Source: Rhodamnia argentea (lineage: Eukaryota; Streptophyta; Magnoliopsida; Myrtales; Myrtaceae). Taken from it: a stretch of DNA of 64,000 nt. The first letter of the stretch is position 1. Each line of letters opens with the position of its first letter. The stretch covers positions 35,139,826-35,203,825 of the forward strand of contig NC_063150.1 of NCBI RefSeq assembly GCF_020921035.1, read 5' to 3'. The notes beneath the pieces are model-generated. The model was given only the letters and a program-made list of their open reading frames with translations, searched no databases and was not told the DNA's origin. The translations under genes were made by a program, and so were the position numbers. Below, piece by piece: positions 23,051-33,414 of this stretch.

Positions 23051-24124
23051 CTCGACGATAAGCACAGTTCGTGTACTCCCTATCGCGCCCAAGTTGACGC
23101 CATCCCCATCCAATAGTCTCGCCGCTGCGGCCTCCCCGCTTCGCGTCGCCTGAGTTATCGAATCACACCGCGGGCATGTGTATCGTAAACCGGCATGTCC
23201 CCATGTGTCGCTCGTTAATCCACTCGAGTCGTAGACAGAAAGTTTTTAGAGAAGAGCTCGTACTGTCGTTAATCTCGCTTTCCATCTAACGATAGAGATC
23301 TATTTTCACAGCTTAATCCCACCTGCTAATCTAGTGGCGACGAAGATTCACTCCCGCCTAGTAATCCAACAGTAAAGAGGGTCAATCCCTATCTCGATCA
23401 ATCCGACCATAGAGATATATCTTGGTAGATACGAGTCCTTGCCTCACGATCCAATAGTGTAGACGGAGTCTCACTGACCAGTAAGATGATTTCTTGTCTC
23501 TTTGGATTGATGACGTGACAATCTGTCCATGACACGCGAGGATGATTCGCGTCATTTTATCAAATACCACAACCTTTTGACGACGACTCTATGTGCCATA
23601 AAACCTTCAGTACGTCCCTTTTCTCGTGTATTGTCTTTTTTTCGATAACCCATTCCTATGAACGCATAGATTCGACCGATTGAAGGCCTATGGATCCTTG
23701 CGAATCTAGTGAACTGGTCAAAGCACAGTGACACAAGGAGCAAGTTTGTGTTCAATTTTGGCGGGACTTGAGAAGGACACATCTAGTGGGGCTGGAAATC
23801 TCATGATGCCGCGACGGACGATGGCAAACCCAAAGGTTAGGGAGAAGACGGCTATCGGCTTTATAAATACGAGATGTCGAGGGAGACATGTGTTAGTTTA
23901 AGTTATTGATTTTGTTTCTCGCGGTACCCATTTCATGGCCGCATATATTTCGCGGTTAAGCAATAGGAAACGAACTAAGCCGACTCTTTGTTCTTCGTCC
24001 TTAGGGATGGCCTCGGGGCGGTGCCGAGTCGGGATTGAGGATTGCATTTTCCCTGCTCATCCGACCACCCGCCCCGCAAAGGCAAAGAACTATCTTACAA
24101 ATCAGGATTTCACACATCATCTAA

Positions 24125-24345
24125 GAATAGGTGTGTTTCACGAAAAACTTAAAATTTGAAAATGTTTTTTTCAAAAGGAATAAATTATATTGCTTAGAAA
24201 AATTAGTCTCGACATCAATTTATACCTAACTATACTCAATGGATGAAATTTTTTATTTATTTATTCTAGTGAGCAATATAATCAATCGCTTTTTTAGAAT
24301 ATATTTATCGCAGCTTGAGCTTCCCATGAAATAAAATAAACATAC
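24125..24345. mobile_element. MITE shared by both duplication copies (copy A)
   Basis: Inverted ends GTTTCACGAAAAACTTAAAATTTG at left and a GAAATAAAATAAACA-like right end. The counterpart in copy B (31655-31900) is better preserved: GTTTCACGAAAAATTTTGA at left and CAAATTTTCGTGAAACAAAC at right. Its presence in both copies means it inserted before the duplication. Confidence 0.5.
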
Positions 24346-25586
24346 CCTTATTTTCTATTGCAGCACGTTATGCTTAAGCGACAAATCATTAGTTTCCAAA
24401 TTGAGTTTGACTAAATATTTTTAGTGGTTCGTGTCTCGTAGTCAAGGACATAATGTCACTTTGACTTTGCAGCCCCATAAACTAAAATTATTCTTGTCCT
24501 TTCATTTATAACAATCTCCTTCCACATCTTGCACGCCTATTCACGTGTACCCTTGACAAACAAAGAAAAGGTTAAAATCTAGGAATTAGGGAATTTGGTC
24601 AATTTATTATAAAGAAGTCTTGATTACTTTCTTTTTTGTCTTGCATAAGTTTGGAAATTGGCACAAATGTTGATTTCCTCGCATATATGTGCTCTCATTA
24701 AAAGTGATTAAATTATTGACATGGTTCAATTACATCTCGAAAGCAATTTGTCCACCAAAATCGATCCTTCTCACCAAATTTGCCGAAATTTCTTGATTCA
24801 TTGAAAGAACTCATATATAGACATGATCAAATGGAATTGGGGGTCCAAAACCGACTCGTTGACCGGCCTGTTGACCGGGCCCATGATTCCAACCCGTTAT
24901 TTAAAAAAAAAAGGGGGGGGGAGGGGAGGTCCGGGGAGAAAGAACCGCTGGGCCTGGGAACCGAAATCGACCCTTTCAAGAGCCGGTTCCTGTTCCACCT
25001 TTTCTAGGAATTGGAACCGGCGGTTTGGACGAACCGGCCACCTTTACCCATATAAAAGGGTGCATTTTGAAAGATATGAAAGAAAAACCCGTTTTTCCTC
25101 TACCTTTCGATAAAATGAATCATAGTTAAAATTTTGTGATCTATTTCGTGGAAGAGGCACACGTTAATTGCCAATTGGAGCAATTTTGTTTTCATGTGTC
25201 TACAACTTACGTGAAGGCTTGCTTCTGCATTAATATTCATAGTTATCTGTATTTTTTTTTTTTTTTTTTGTGGGGGATAGGAATTCGGGATTCATGTCTA
25301 GCTCTTGACATGCATGCATCGCACGGACAGGGGGCTCAGTTGAGCACGTGGGCCCAGATGACTATGTTTCCCCTTGTTATTTTCCTTTAATCAACATGCG
25401 ACGACAAACTACGATGTTCTTTTATTTTCTATTTTCGATCGATTTAATTGAATCAATGAAGTGACAGATTTACCTTCAGAGCACTAGACGACGAAATAGA
25501 GGGAGTGAGATATTTTTAAGATTAGCTCTCTTTCGTACTATGTGTAACCAACACGCTGAAAATTAACATACTTATCTCGCTATCGA

Positions 25587-26838
25587 GGCTTCATTCGTTT
25601 CACGAAAATAAGTTTTAAGAAATATTTTTCAAATTTTTTGACATTTAATTCACAAAAAAAAAGTCAATTAAGGAAAACATTTTCTACCATGAGGAAAAAA
25701 AAAAAACGGATTCAAAAGTGGGGAAAATTGACTTTCTTTTTCTTTTGAAGAAGGGGAAAATATTTTCTCTCATCTTTCGTTCATCTCTTCACTCATTCAC
25801 ATTCCCTTTCTTATTAATTATCTTTAAAAGAGTCAAAAACTTTAATTTTCTTTTATTGTTTTCTCTCCTTCTTCTCAGTTGGGCGTTAGCCATGGTGACA
25901 ACTTGCGCCCCAGGTCGGCTAACCTCGAGCTCTCCAAATCAAGGCAAACTCGAGCTCGCATGCGGCTAGTCGTCCGCCCATTAAAAAGAATGCACGAAGA
26001 AACGATTTTTCATACCGAATGGCGAAAAATATTTTCCAGTAAGTGATTTTCTAGAAAAATAATAATATTTCTTGGTATTTGGCTGAATCTAGATAATATT
26101 TTATGTGTTTGGGATGGAGCATCTGATTTGATTTTCTTAGAAAACATACCAAATATTTCGAGTTTTTTTTTTTTAATTACTATTGTTTCTTGTTTCCTTT
26201 TTACTTTATCCCCAACCTCACCCTCCAACGCCTCATTTGAATCTTTCTAACTCTGCCCGGTCGACGCCGCCGAGGAGTCGCCCCTGCCTCCGAACTCGCA
26301 CCCTCGGCGACAGGCAGCGTCGGCGAATGTGCGGACTTGCTGCCAAGGATGATCTCGAGGTCCGTGAGCGATTCGTTGGAGAACTGCTATTTCGTCGCGA
26401 GGATCGAGGGTTTCCTTGAGCTCGAGTCTCACCGGCCTCGGGTGAGGCTCCACCTCGCTCGATCTGGGGAGTTTGAGCTCATCCGAGGCCTAGGTTGGCG
26501 AGCGAAGATGAAGAGAAGGCGAGGCGAGGAAGTCGTCTCCGAAGAGGCAGCGATCGGACGCGAGAGGGAGCTCGGTGGGGGGCAGCAGAGGGTAGCACAG
26601 AAAGATATTGGTGGGGTAGCCGGATTTCGCAGGGGTGGGGAGGCGGCAGGGAGAGCGGACGAATATGATAGAGATAGAGAGAATGGTTTCCAGAACACGA
26701 GAAAATTGATTTCCTTTTTTCATTTTTGAAATTGACTGAAAATATTTTTCTTGATTAATTTATTTTTCCATGAACCGAAACCAAAAAGTCCAGAAAACTA
26801 CTTGCTCAAAGTTGTTCCCTTTGAAATAAATGAAGCCT
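25587..26838. mobile_element. 1.25-kb inverted-repeat insertion with GC-rich captured core
   Basis: Left end GGCTTCATTCGTTTC and right end, reverse-complemented, GGCTTCATTTATTTC. Copy B of the duplication (about 32630-32645, ATCTGTTAAATACG) has the uninterrupted site, so this is an insertion after duplication. Two GC-rich cores (25875-25975 and 26240-26690) contrast with the AT-rich arms and resemble captured gene pieces. ORFs there overlap on both strands and match nothing I know. Confidence 0.6.
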
Positions 26839-27119
26839 AAATACAATCGATGCTTACATCATTGACAAGATCGAAAAGGGGTTGGCATCTATCGGCCGTG
26901 GGAAAGGGATTTTGGTGGCACTGTCGTGAAATTGACACTGCCGAGACATGTTCTAGATGAAATCTGTACGAAATCTGAAACCGCTTGCTCCTTTCTTTTA
27001 CGACTAATCTCAGGCACGACTCTGACGTGACATTAGCATGAACACAAATCCAAGATGATGGGACAGAGGGTGCAAAGAAGAATTCATGCACAATCTTGAC
27101 AAAATACATAAATGTCCGT

Positions 27120-27955
27120 TTGAAATAGGGTAAATTCTAAGCTAGAAGTTCATGCGAATGGCGGCAAGAGACTGAAAAGGAAGCCATGGAAATCAAAGTG
27201 CCGTTGTTAATCATTATTTTCTCGCCCAAAAATCAAAATCATCGTTCTACTTTTTTTTTATATACCAAATTCATCCTCATTTTTTCTTTTGTAAAGGTCC
27301 ACTATCAAGTCTTTCCGTTAAGTTTTAACCGTGGGAATGTTGAGTTAACCGTCGCAGTTATGAATTGGCCAATCTAAAAACACATGTCACTTTTCACCCA
27401 TTACTTGTAATGATAAATTACTAAACATCATCGCTTAATTTTGAAGGAAAATCTGTAACCACTTGTCAATTTACTAATTGAGAAAACTTGTACTTGTAGT
27501 TGAGAAATTACTACCTTAAGGTGAAAACTTACTTGATATGACATTTTACTATTTACTTTTTCTCTATGGAAATCTGCCAAGAATGTTCAAACGTTACTAA
27601 AAGCTCTGATAAACTAAAATTAATCTTTCACTTCTGAAAGCTAAAAAGGCTATGAAGTTACTAAAGACTAAAATATGGAATTTTATTTGTCATAATAACG
27701 ATTTCAACTTGAAAGTTCACGCGCCTGCAAAGGTCGAACAGTTTCTTGGTCTTGCTAAATCAGCAATTAATTGGAGCGGCCAAACATTGTCCCGCTCAGC
27801 GCCGGCGAATGGATGCGGGGGTACCTGTAAAAATATGAAAAGAACCGTAGCCGGTGCCAACTAAAAGAAAGTTAATCATCGGAACGGGAGTTACTTGAAT
27901 CTCTATGGAATCATTTCCTTAGTTATAATTGCAAGACTTGATAAGATTAATGGTG
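27120..27955. other. Intergenic region, no gene recognised
   Basis: AT-rich DNA. The 70-codon ORF at 27652-27864 has no domain and no promoter signals. Nothing else supported. Confidence 0.4.
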
Positions 27956-27956
27956 G

Positions 27957-28156
27957 GTTTGTTTCATGGAAATGTCAAGATTTGGAGCTCATCTTTTGAA
28001 AAAAAATTTATTGTATCTCTTAAAAACATTAGTCAACGAAAAATGTTTCCATTATCGATAACAATTCAGGCCTAACTATTTTCGTGAGTGATTCAAACGA
28101 TTACTTATTCGAAAATATTTTTTAAATCTTGAATTTTTGGTGAAACAAACACCTAG
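27957..28156. mobile_element. MITE with GGTTTGTTTCA termini
   Basis: Left TGGGTTTGTTTCATGGAAAT and right GGTGAAACAAACACC are inverted copies; inward, TCAAGATTT is shared by both arms. It contains the GAAAAATGTTT / GAAAATATTTTT vocabulary of the MITEs at 24125 and 31655. The target duplication could not be settled. Confidence 0.55.
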
Positions 28157-29080
28157 GAAGCACCGACACTCTCTCGACACTCTCCAACATACGACCAACA
28201 CGTGATCGGTGCTCCGGATACACCGGTGACACGTGAGTCCAGCATCTCAACGCTCCATTTCGACACGCATGGAGTTAATTTTAAGCATTTTCAATAGATT
28301 AGGTGTCAAAATATAAATCTATCAAAACTATACATACTTAAGTCATATACCCAGCTATCCCAAAGTAATATACCACGCTAGCCCAAAAAAATCTAATCGT
28401 AAATCCCTAATAGAAAAAGAAGAAGAAGAAACTCACCACCGATTTTTTTATATACACATGATAATTTATCATATAAATAAAAATGTATATTTAATATACA
28501 ACATGTCTCAATGTGTGGAAATTCTCTACTTTTTTTTTTTTAAATGACGCGTTGGCATATCGTGTCGTGTAGCGTCACATCGCACGTCTCGTGTAAATGC
28601 TACTTAGACAAACACATCCTAAAAGGAAATCCTCATTTCCAGGACGCAAACACACACTCATGGACACTCAAAAGAGTCCGTGAATATGAAGAATGTCTCA
28701 TTTATGACAAAAGAAAAATGTCTCGTTGAACTGTCTGATTGTGAATCGGTGAATCATGCTGTCTTTGCCATAAGACAAATGTGCGTTACAGTGCTGTGTG
28801 ATTAAAGAATGCCTAGCCACATAAAGTAAAAATTCCCTAACAAGGATTCACTCTCTCACCCCAAAAAGGTCAAAGGAAACCTGCTGTAAATGCCCCTTCA
28901 ACGTTGCCAACTAGGAAAAGAAAGCTGTCGCGCTAAAGTCACGTTAAGAGGATGAGATGTCATAACCTATGAATCTCCACTTCATTCCCATGCTGTAATC
29001 CTGAGAATACGACTTTACCCCAAAAGTAATTTGAGTAATGTTGGCCAACTTGGACATTGAAACTTTGCATACCAAACTCT
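28157..29080. other. Intergenic region upstream of the MADS-box remnant
   Basis: 28160-28260 and 28540-28620 carry related ACACG/GTGTCG-rich sequence in opposite orientation, perhaps the arms of another decayed element. The 61-codon ORF at 28544 lies within this arm. No gene is recognised. Confidence 0.35.
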
Positions 29081-29083
29081 CCA

Positions 29084-29089
29084 TATAAA
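29084..29089 (+). promoter_or_regulatory. TATA box upstream of the MADS-box ORF
   Basis: CATATAAAC lies 106 bp before the ATG at 29195. It is a well-formed core promoter motif, suggesting the gene body was once functional. Confidence 0.45.
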
Positions 29090-29194
29090 CTCCCTTCGGG
29101 TCACTTCAGCCTTGACATAACGAACCGAGGACTATAGTCTTCTCTTCCTCCTAATACTACCTTGGATTGTCTTGCCTGATTCTTCTCGTACCCC

Positions 29195-29491
29195 ATGGCA
29201 AAGAAACCGAGCTCGGGTCGCCAGAAAATCACCATCTCGAAAATTCCCAAGAAGAACCATCTCCGAGTGACCTTCTCGAAATGGAGATCCAGGCCTTTTA
29301 AGAAAGCGAGCGAGCTCCGCACTCTTTGTGGGGTCGATATTGGAATCGTAGTCTTCTCTTCCGCCAGCAAGGTCTTCTCCTTTGTTCATCCGGATGTCGA
29401 GTTCGTCATCGACCGGTCCCCCACCCAACCCCCATCTCCCCCCCCCACCCAACACCCACCCACACACTCGGGGCTAGTGCCGGCTCATTGA
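29195..29491 (+). pseudogene. Type I (M-alpha, AGL62-like) MADS-box gene, truncated and damaged
   Basis: Single-exon ORF of 98 codons. Residues 7-74 form a MADS domain: GRQKITISKI, TFSKWRS, FKKASEL, TLCGVDIGIVVFS, KVFSF.HP.VE.VIDR, closest to the M-alpha group of AGL62, which acts in central cell and endosperm development. M-alpha proteins normally run well over 150 residues. Here the frame turns into a Pro/Thr/His low-complexity stretch (C-run at 29420-29465) and stops at 29489. Beyond it, another frame reads AN.LRDLDYV, reminiscent of the lost C-terminal region. Conserved positions are changed (KRRSGLFKK-type to KWRSRPFKK; ELCTLCG to ELRTLCG), including DNA-contact residues. I infer a decaying pseudogene; a short functional protein is less likely. 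Confidence 0.7.
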
Positions 29492-30064
29492 AGCTGACTG
29501 GAACGCGAACCTGCGCGACTTGGATTATGTGAGCTTGAGAAATTTGTTGCGCTCAATTTGTGCTCTGTCTCTTTTTTTGGCTTCTTGATTTCTGTGTTTC
29601 AATGTCGTATAAATAAGTTTGGACTGATCAAATTTGAGAAATTTGTTCATGTTTTTTTTTGGTAAGGTGAAATTTGCTCATGTTGGTGTTTGCAGAACTT
29701 GCTAAAGTTGAATGTTTAGTCGATTTGTTCATGTTCTGAGTCCTCTTCATGGCTTCGGATGTTTATCTTTGAGACATAAATAAAACTTTGATGTTGACCG
29801 CGGGGGAAAAAAAAAGTCTACTTGATTTCACAGGGTTTAGTATAGCATGTGAAAGGGTCGACGCTTATTTATTGCTGCAATTATTGCTATTTAGCACACG
29901 TTATTTCAGTATTTAAGATCGTTTTAATTTTGCTTTTATCCGCAAGGGAAAAATATTAATCCTTCTTTGATTTGCTTGATAGTGAAGCAATCAAGAGACG
30001 GGATGCTTTTTCTGACGGGAGTTGAATTGAATCAAGAGAAATCCCGAATTTTTATTTGCACGAT
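29492..30064. other. MADS-box downstream region
   Basis: Sequence between the MADS remnant and duplication copy B. It may contain the frame-shifted 3' end of the MADS gene (29493-29570). No other gene or repeat is recognised. Confidence 0.35.
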
Positions 30065-30690
30065 TAGCATAGTTCGTGTCCTGTATCACATCCTAGTCTT
30101 TTTTTCTTTTGGTTGAAGTATCATGTCCTAGGTGACTCGACCCATCCAATAATCTCCGTGCCGCGTGTCACGAGCCGATACTTAGACGCCTAAACTCAGC
30201 CTTTCCCTATGAATTGCGCTCTCGAATCCCAAAGAAAAACTGTTTAGAGAAAAGCTCTAGAAAGAACATATTTCTATTGCTGAAATGAGGATTTGACATC
30301 CCTACTTCTGTGAGAGTCCCTCTAATTGCAACCGTTGATTTTACCTTTCGTTTGACGGTAGAATATATTCTCACAAGCTAATCTTACCTGCCAATCTAAT
30401 GGTGGAGATTCACTCCAACCTAACAGTAGGGATGTTCAATCCCCATTTGAATCAATCCGATGATAGAGTTACATCTTAATGAATACTAATTCTTGTCTCA
30501 GGATCCAACAGTGTGGATTGAGTCTCACCCACCGATCCAATGTTTTTTTTTTTTTTGGGGGTCTCTTTTGGATTGATGGCGTGGCGATCCATCCGTGACA
30601 CTCCGAGGATTCATGTCATTTTATCGAATAGCATGATCTTACGACGATGACGACATATGCCGTAAATCCTTAACTTTTGTCCCTTTTTTC

Positions 30691-31086
30691 TAGGGGTGAT
30701 CGGCTTTTGGTTTGGTTCGATCCCAGCCCCCAAATTATGGGACTGAGAATCGGACAAGATCGATCGGATCTCGGGTTATGATCCAATGGAACCGATGAAT
30801 TGTTAGAAGGTGTGAGTAACACCGACTTTAATTTTATTTATAATTAAATTTACATTTAAGAAATAAAAAAAAGTACAAATGGATTATTGGGTCTACATTT
30901 AATATACAAAAAATAAATAAAAAATAATTGATCTGGTCCGAGCATTCCGGTTCCTCCTAGAACCGGAAATCGAATCGAAAATCATTGGTTCCAATTTTGT
31001 GAAATCGGGAATCAAACCGAACCGGATGATTCGATCCAATACGAGCGATTCCCGGTTTGATTGGTCCGTCTTGTTCACCCCCACTA
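30691..31086. mobile_element. hAT-type MITE with perfect 8-bp target duplication
   Basis: Left end TAGGGGTGATCGG, right end (reverse complement) TAGTGGGGGTGAACAAG. Flanked by CTTTTTTC on both sides (30683-30690, 31087-31094). Arms contain GGTTTGRTT / AACCGGA-type inverted motifs. Copy A of the duplication shows the empty site (near 23610-23630). No coding capacity. Confidence 0.8.
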
Positions 31087-31409
31087 CTTTTTTCTTGTAT
31101 TGACTTTTTCTCGATAATTTATAGATATGACGTGAATCTCATAACTGATCAAAGCATCGTGACGTAAAGTAGTTTGTGTGCAGTTTTGGCGAGACTTGGG
31201 AAGGACTCAACTAGTTCCTGGGGTTGGAAATCACACAATGCTGCGACGGACGATGTCAAACTTAAAGGTTAGGAGGAACACGACGAAGTCATGATCTGTC
31301 TTTCGACTTAAGACATATGAGATGTCAGGAGAGACTTATTGTTAGTTTAAGTAAATCATGGGTGGTGTCGACTGTCGATTTTGTCTCTCTTAACGCACAT
31401 TTCATGGCC

Positions 31410-31410
<1 letters not shown>

Positions 31411-31476
<66 letters not shown>
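31411..31476. repeat. (CA)n(TA)n compound microsatellite
   Basis: About 24 CA units followed by TA units inside duplication copy B. Copy A lacks an expanded run at the matching place (about 23937-23950), so it grew after the duplication. Confidence 0.9.
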
Positions 31477-31654
31477 TTCTGCCGTTAAGCAATAGGAAAT
31501 GAACTATCCGACTCTTCGTTCTTCGTCCTTGGGGATGGCCACCGGGTGGTGCCGAGTCCGGTTCGAGGATTGCATTTTTTCCGCCCATCCGACCATCACC
31601 CTCCCAAGGCAAAGAACTACCTTACAAATCGAAATTTCCAACATCATATAAACC

Positions 31655-31900
31655 TGCCTTTGTTTCACGAAAAATTTTGATATTTGAAAAAAAATTCAAA
31701 AATAATCAGTCATATCGCTTAGAAAAATTAGTCTACGAAAAAATTTTTCATCGTCAATACCAATTTAAAGTTAACAGTTTTCTTAGATGATGAAAATATT
31801 TTTCGTTCATTCATTTTAATAAGTGATATAAATAATTACTTTTAGAAAAATATTTTTCAAAATTTCAAATTTTCGTGAAACAAACATAGCTTTATTTTCT
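31655..31900. mobile_element. MITE shared by both duplication copies (copy B)
   Basis: Left GTTTCACGAAAAATTTTGA and right CAAATTTTCGTGAAACAAAC are inverted copies; the centre has ATTCATTTTAATAAGTGATATAA. Counterpart of 24125-24345. Confidence 0.6.
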
Positions 31901-32740
31901 ATTGCCGCAAAATTATGCTAAAGCAACAGGTCAATAATTTCGAAATTGATTTTGACCAAATATGACTAATACTAATAGTACATGTCTTATAGTCAAAGAC
32001 ATAATATGTCTCTTTGACTTTTCAGCCTATATATATAAAATAGATGTTGTCCAAACTCCTTAATTCCTAGATTTTAACCTTTTCTGTTTCTTTGTCCAAA
32101 AGGGCACACGTGGAAGAAGAGTGCAATAAAGGAAAGGACAAGCATGTTTTGGTCGACACAATGAGTATTAAATGACCTTACTATTGACTAGGATTTATCT
32201 CAACATGTCTTGATTATTTTCTTTCTCTTGCGGAACTTTCGAAAATGGCACAAACGTTTGATTTCCTCGCTTTTGTCTGTTCTCCTCCCAAGAGATTAAA
32301 TCATTCGACAAGGGCTCAATTATATCCCGAAAGCGATTTGTTTACCAAACATAGACCGTTCTCACGAAAATCACCGAAATTTCTTGATCCGCTGCCAAAA
32401 GACCCGTAAGATAGATTTCGAAAGATACAACAAAGAACTTGTTTTTTCCCGATCCTTCGATAAAATGAATAATAGTTGATATTTTGTGACCTCCTACGTT
32501 GTTTTTTCATTTTCTATTTAATTGAATTGTTGAAGAGATAGATTTGCCTCCAGAGCACTGGTTAAGCATCAAAATAAAAAGGGAGCGATATTTTCGACAT
32601 TCAATCTCTTTCGTATTATGTTAGAATATTTATCTGTTAAATACGATTGATGCGTAAATTGTGGACAAGATCCAAAAGAGGTCGGCTTCTACCAGCCGTG
32701 GGAAAAGGCATCTTTTGGCGGAACCGTCGTGAAATTGGCG

Positions 32741-33414
32741 TGCCAATTAGCTGTGAAAGAGACTGGTCTTCAAACGCCAATTCCCCCTTTTACCGGCGTA
32801 AACAAAATCTTACAGTAGGAAAATTACGAATGATTACGACATGTACCGCGTTCTACACTCTTTTGAGCCTGGAGCCTGCAATATTACGAGTGATTACGGC
32901 ATGTACCGCCAGCGTAAACAAAATCTTACAGTAAGCAATCCCCGTGTATCCTTCGTCTAAAGAGAGTGCGTAGATTCATATAATCCTAAACATTATGGGT
33001 AGATTTTTCTTTACTCTAACGGTATAGGCTCTAACATTTCAAATATTATCACTTGGGTCGAGATGATCGGACACTTTCGGCCCATATTGTCATATTGCCT
33101 TGAGTTTGGATGGGCCTGACACGGCCCGGACCTCAGAAAGGATCATTCTTGTCAGTGTAGAGCAAGGGCCCATATTGTTATATTTCCTCGAAGCTCGGGC
33201 GGGCCTGGATCCGGCCCAAATAGAATGATTAAGCCCATTAAAACTTCGTGCAATGACACGAGGCGCCCCCCCCGCCCCCTCTCCCTCTCTCTCTCTCTCT
33301 GCGTTCTACACTTCTTCTTCTTCAGGACAATTGCACAGAGGACATTGAGGTCGTCGGTACGCTGCCAACAATAGCTCAAGCTCTGTCCGTCTGTCTGATA
33401 ATTTCATCCTAACA
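32741..33414. other. Region upstream of DRG1, with short duplications
   Basis: Two small local duplications: ATTACGARTGATTACGRCATGTACCGC at 32825-32850 and 32882-32910, and a GGGCCCATATTGT.ATATT..CTYG unit near 33077-33110 and 33168-33195. The second overlaps TGGGCC/GGCCCA motifs typical of promoters of ribosome- and growth-related genes, fitting its place before DRG1. A CT run (33281-33300) is probably in the DRG1 leader. Confidence 0.4.

Larger units (their letters stand above)
23055..26935. repeat. Segmental duplication, copy A
   Basis: Collinear, diverged match to 30065-32740 in the same orientation. Shared landmarks in order include AGTTCGTGT, CATCCAATA.TCTC, GGATTGATG.CGTG.CAATC, TGCGACGGACGATG.CAAAC, GCTTAGAAAAATTAGTCT, ACCGAAATTTCTTGAT, TTCGATAAAATGAAT and GCCGTGGGAAA. 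Copy A is longer because it carries extra insertions, notably 25587-26838, and at about 24810-25060 and 25150-25410. It holds no recognisable gene; the short ORFs here are not conserved in copy B. Confidence 0.7.
30065..32740. repeat. Segmental duplication, copy B
   Basis: Counterpart of 23055-26935, same orientation, about 7 kb downstream. It lacks the 1.25-kb insertion of copy A but carries a hAT-type MITE (30691-31086) absent from copy A, plus an expanded (CA)n(TA)n microsatellite at 31411-31476. A MADS remnant sits upstream of this copy but no equivalent is seen upstream of copy A. Confidence 0.7.

Noticed and set aside
31317-31612. ORFs with Thr-His and Cys-Val runs
   Set aside because: Translations of the (CA)n microsatellite.
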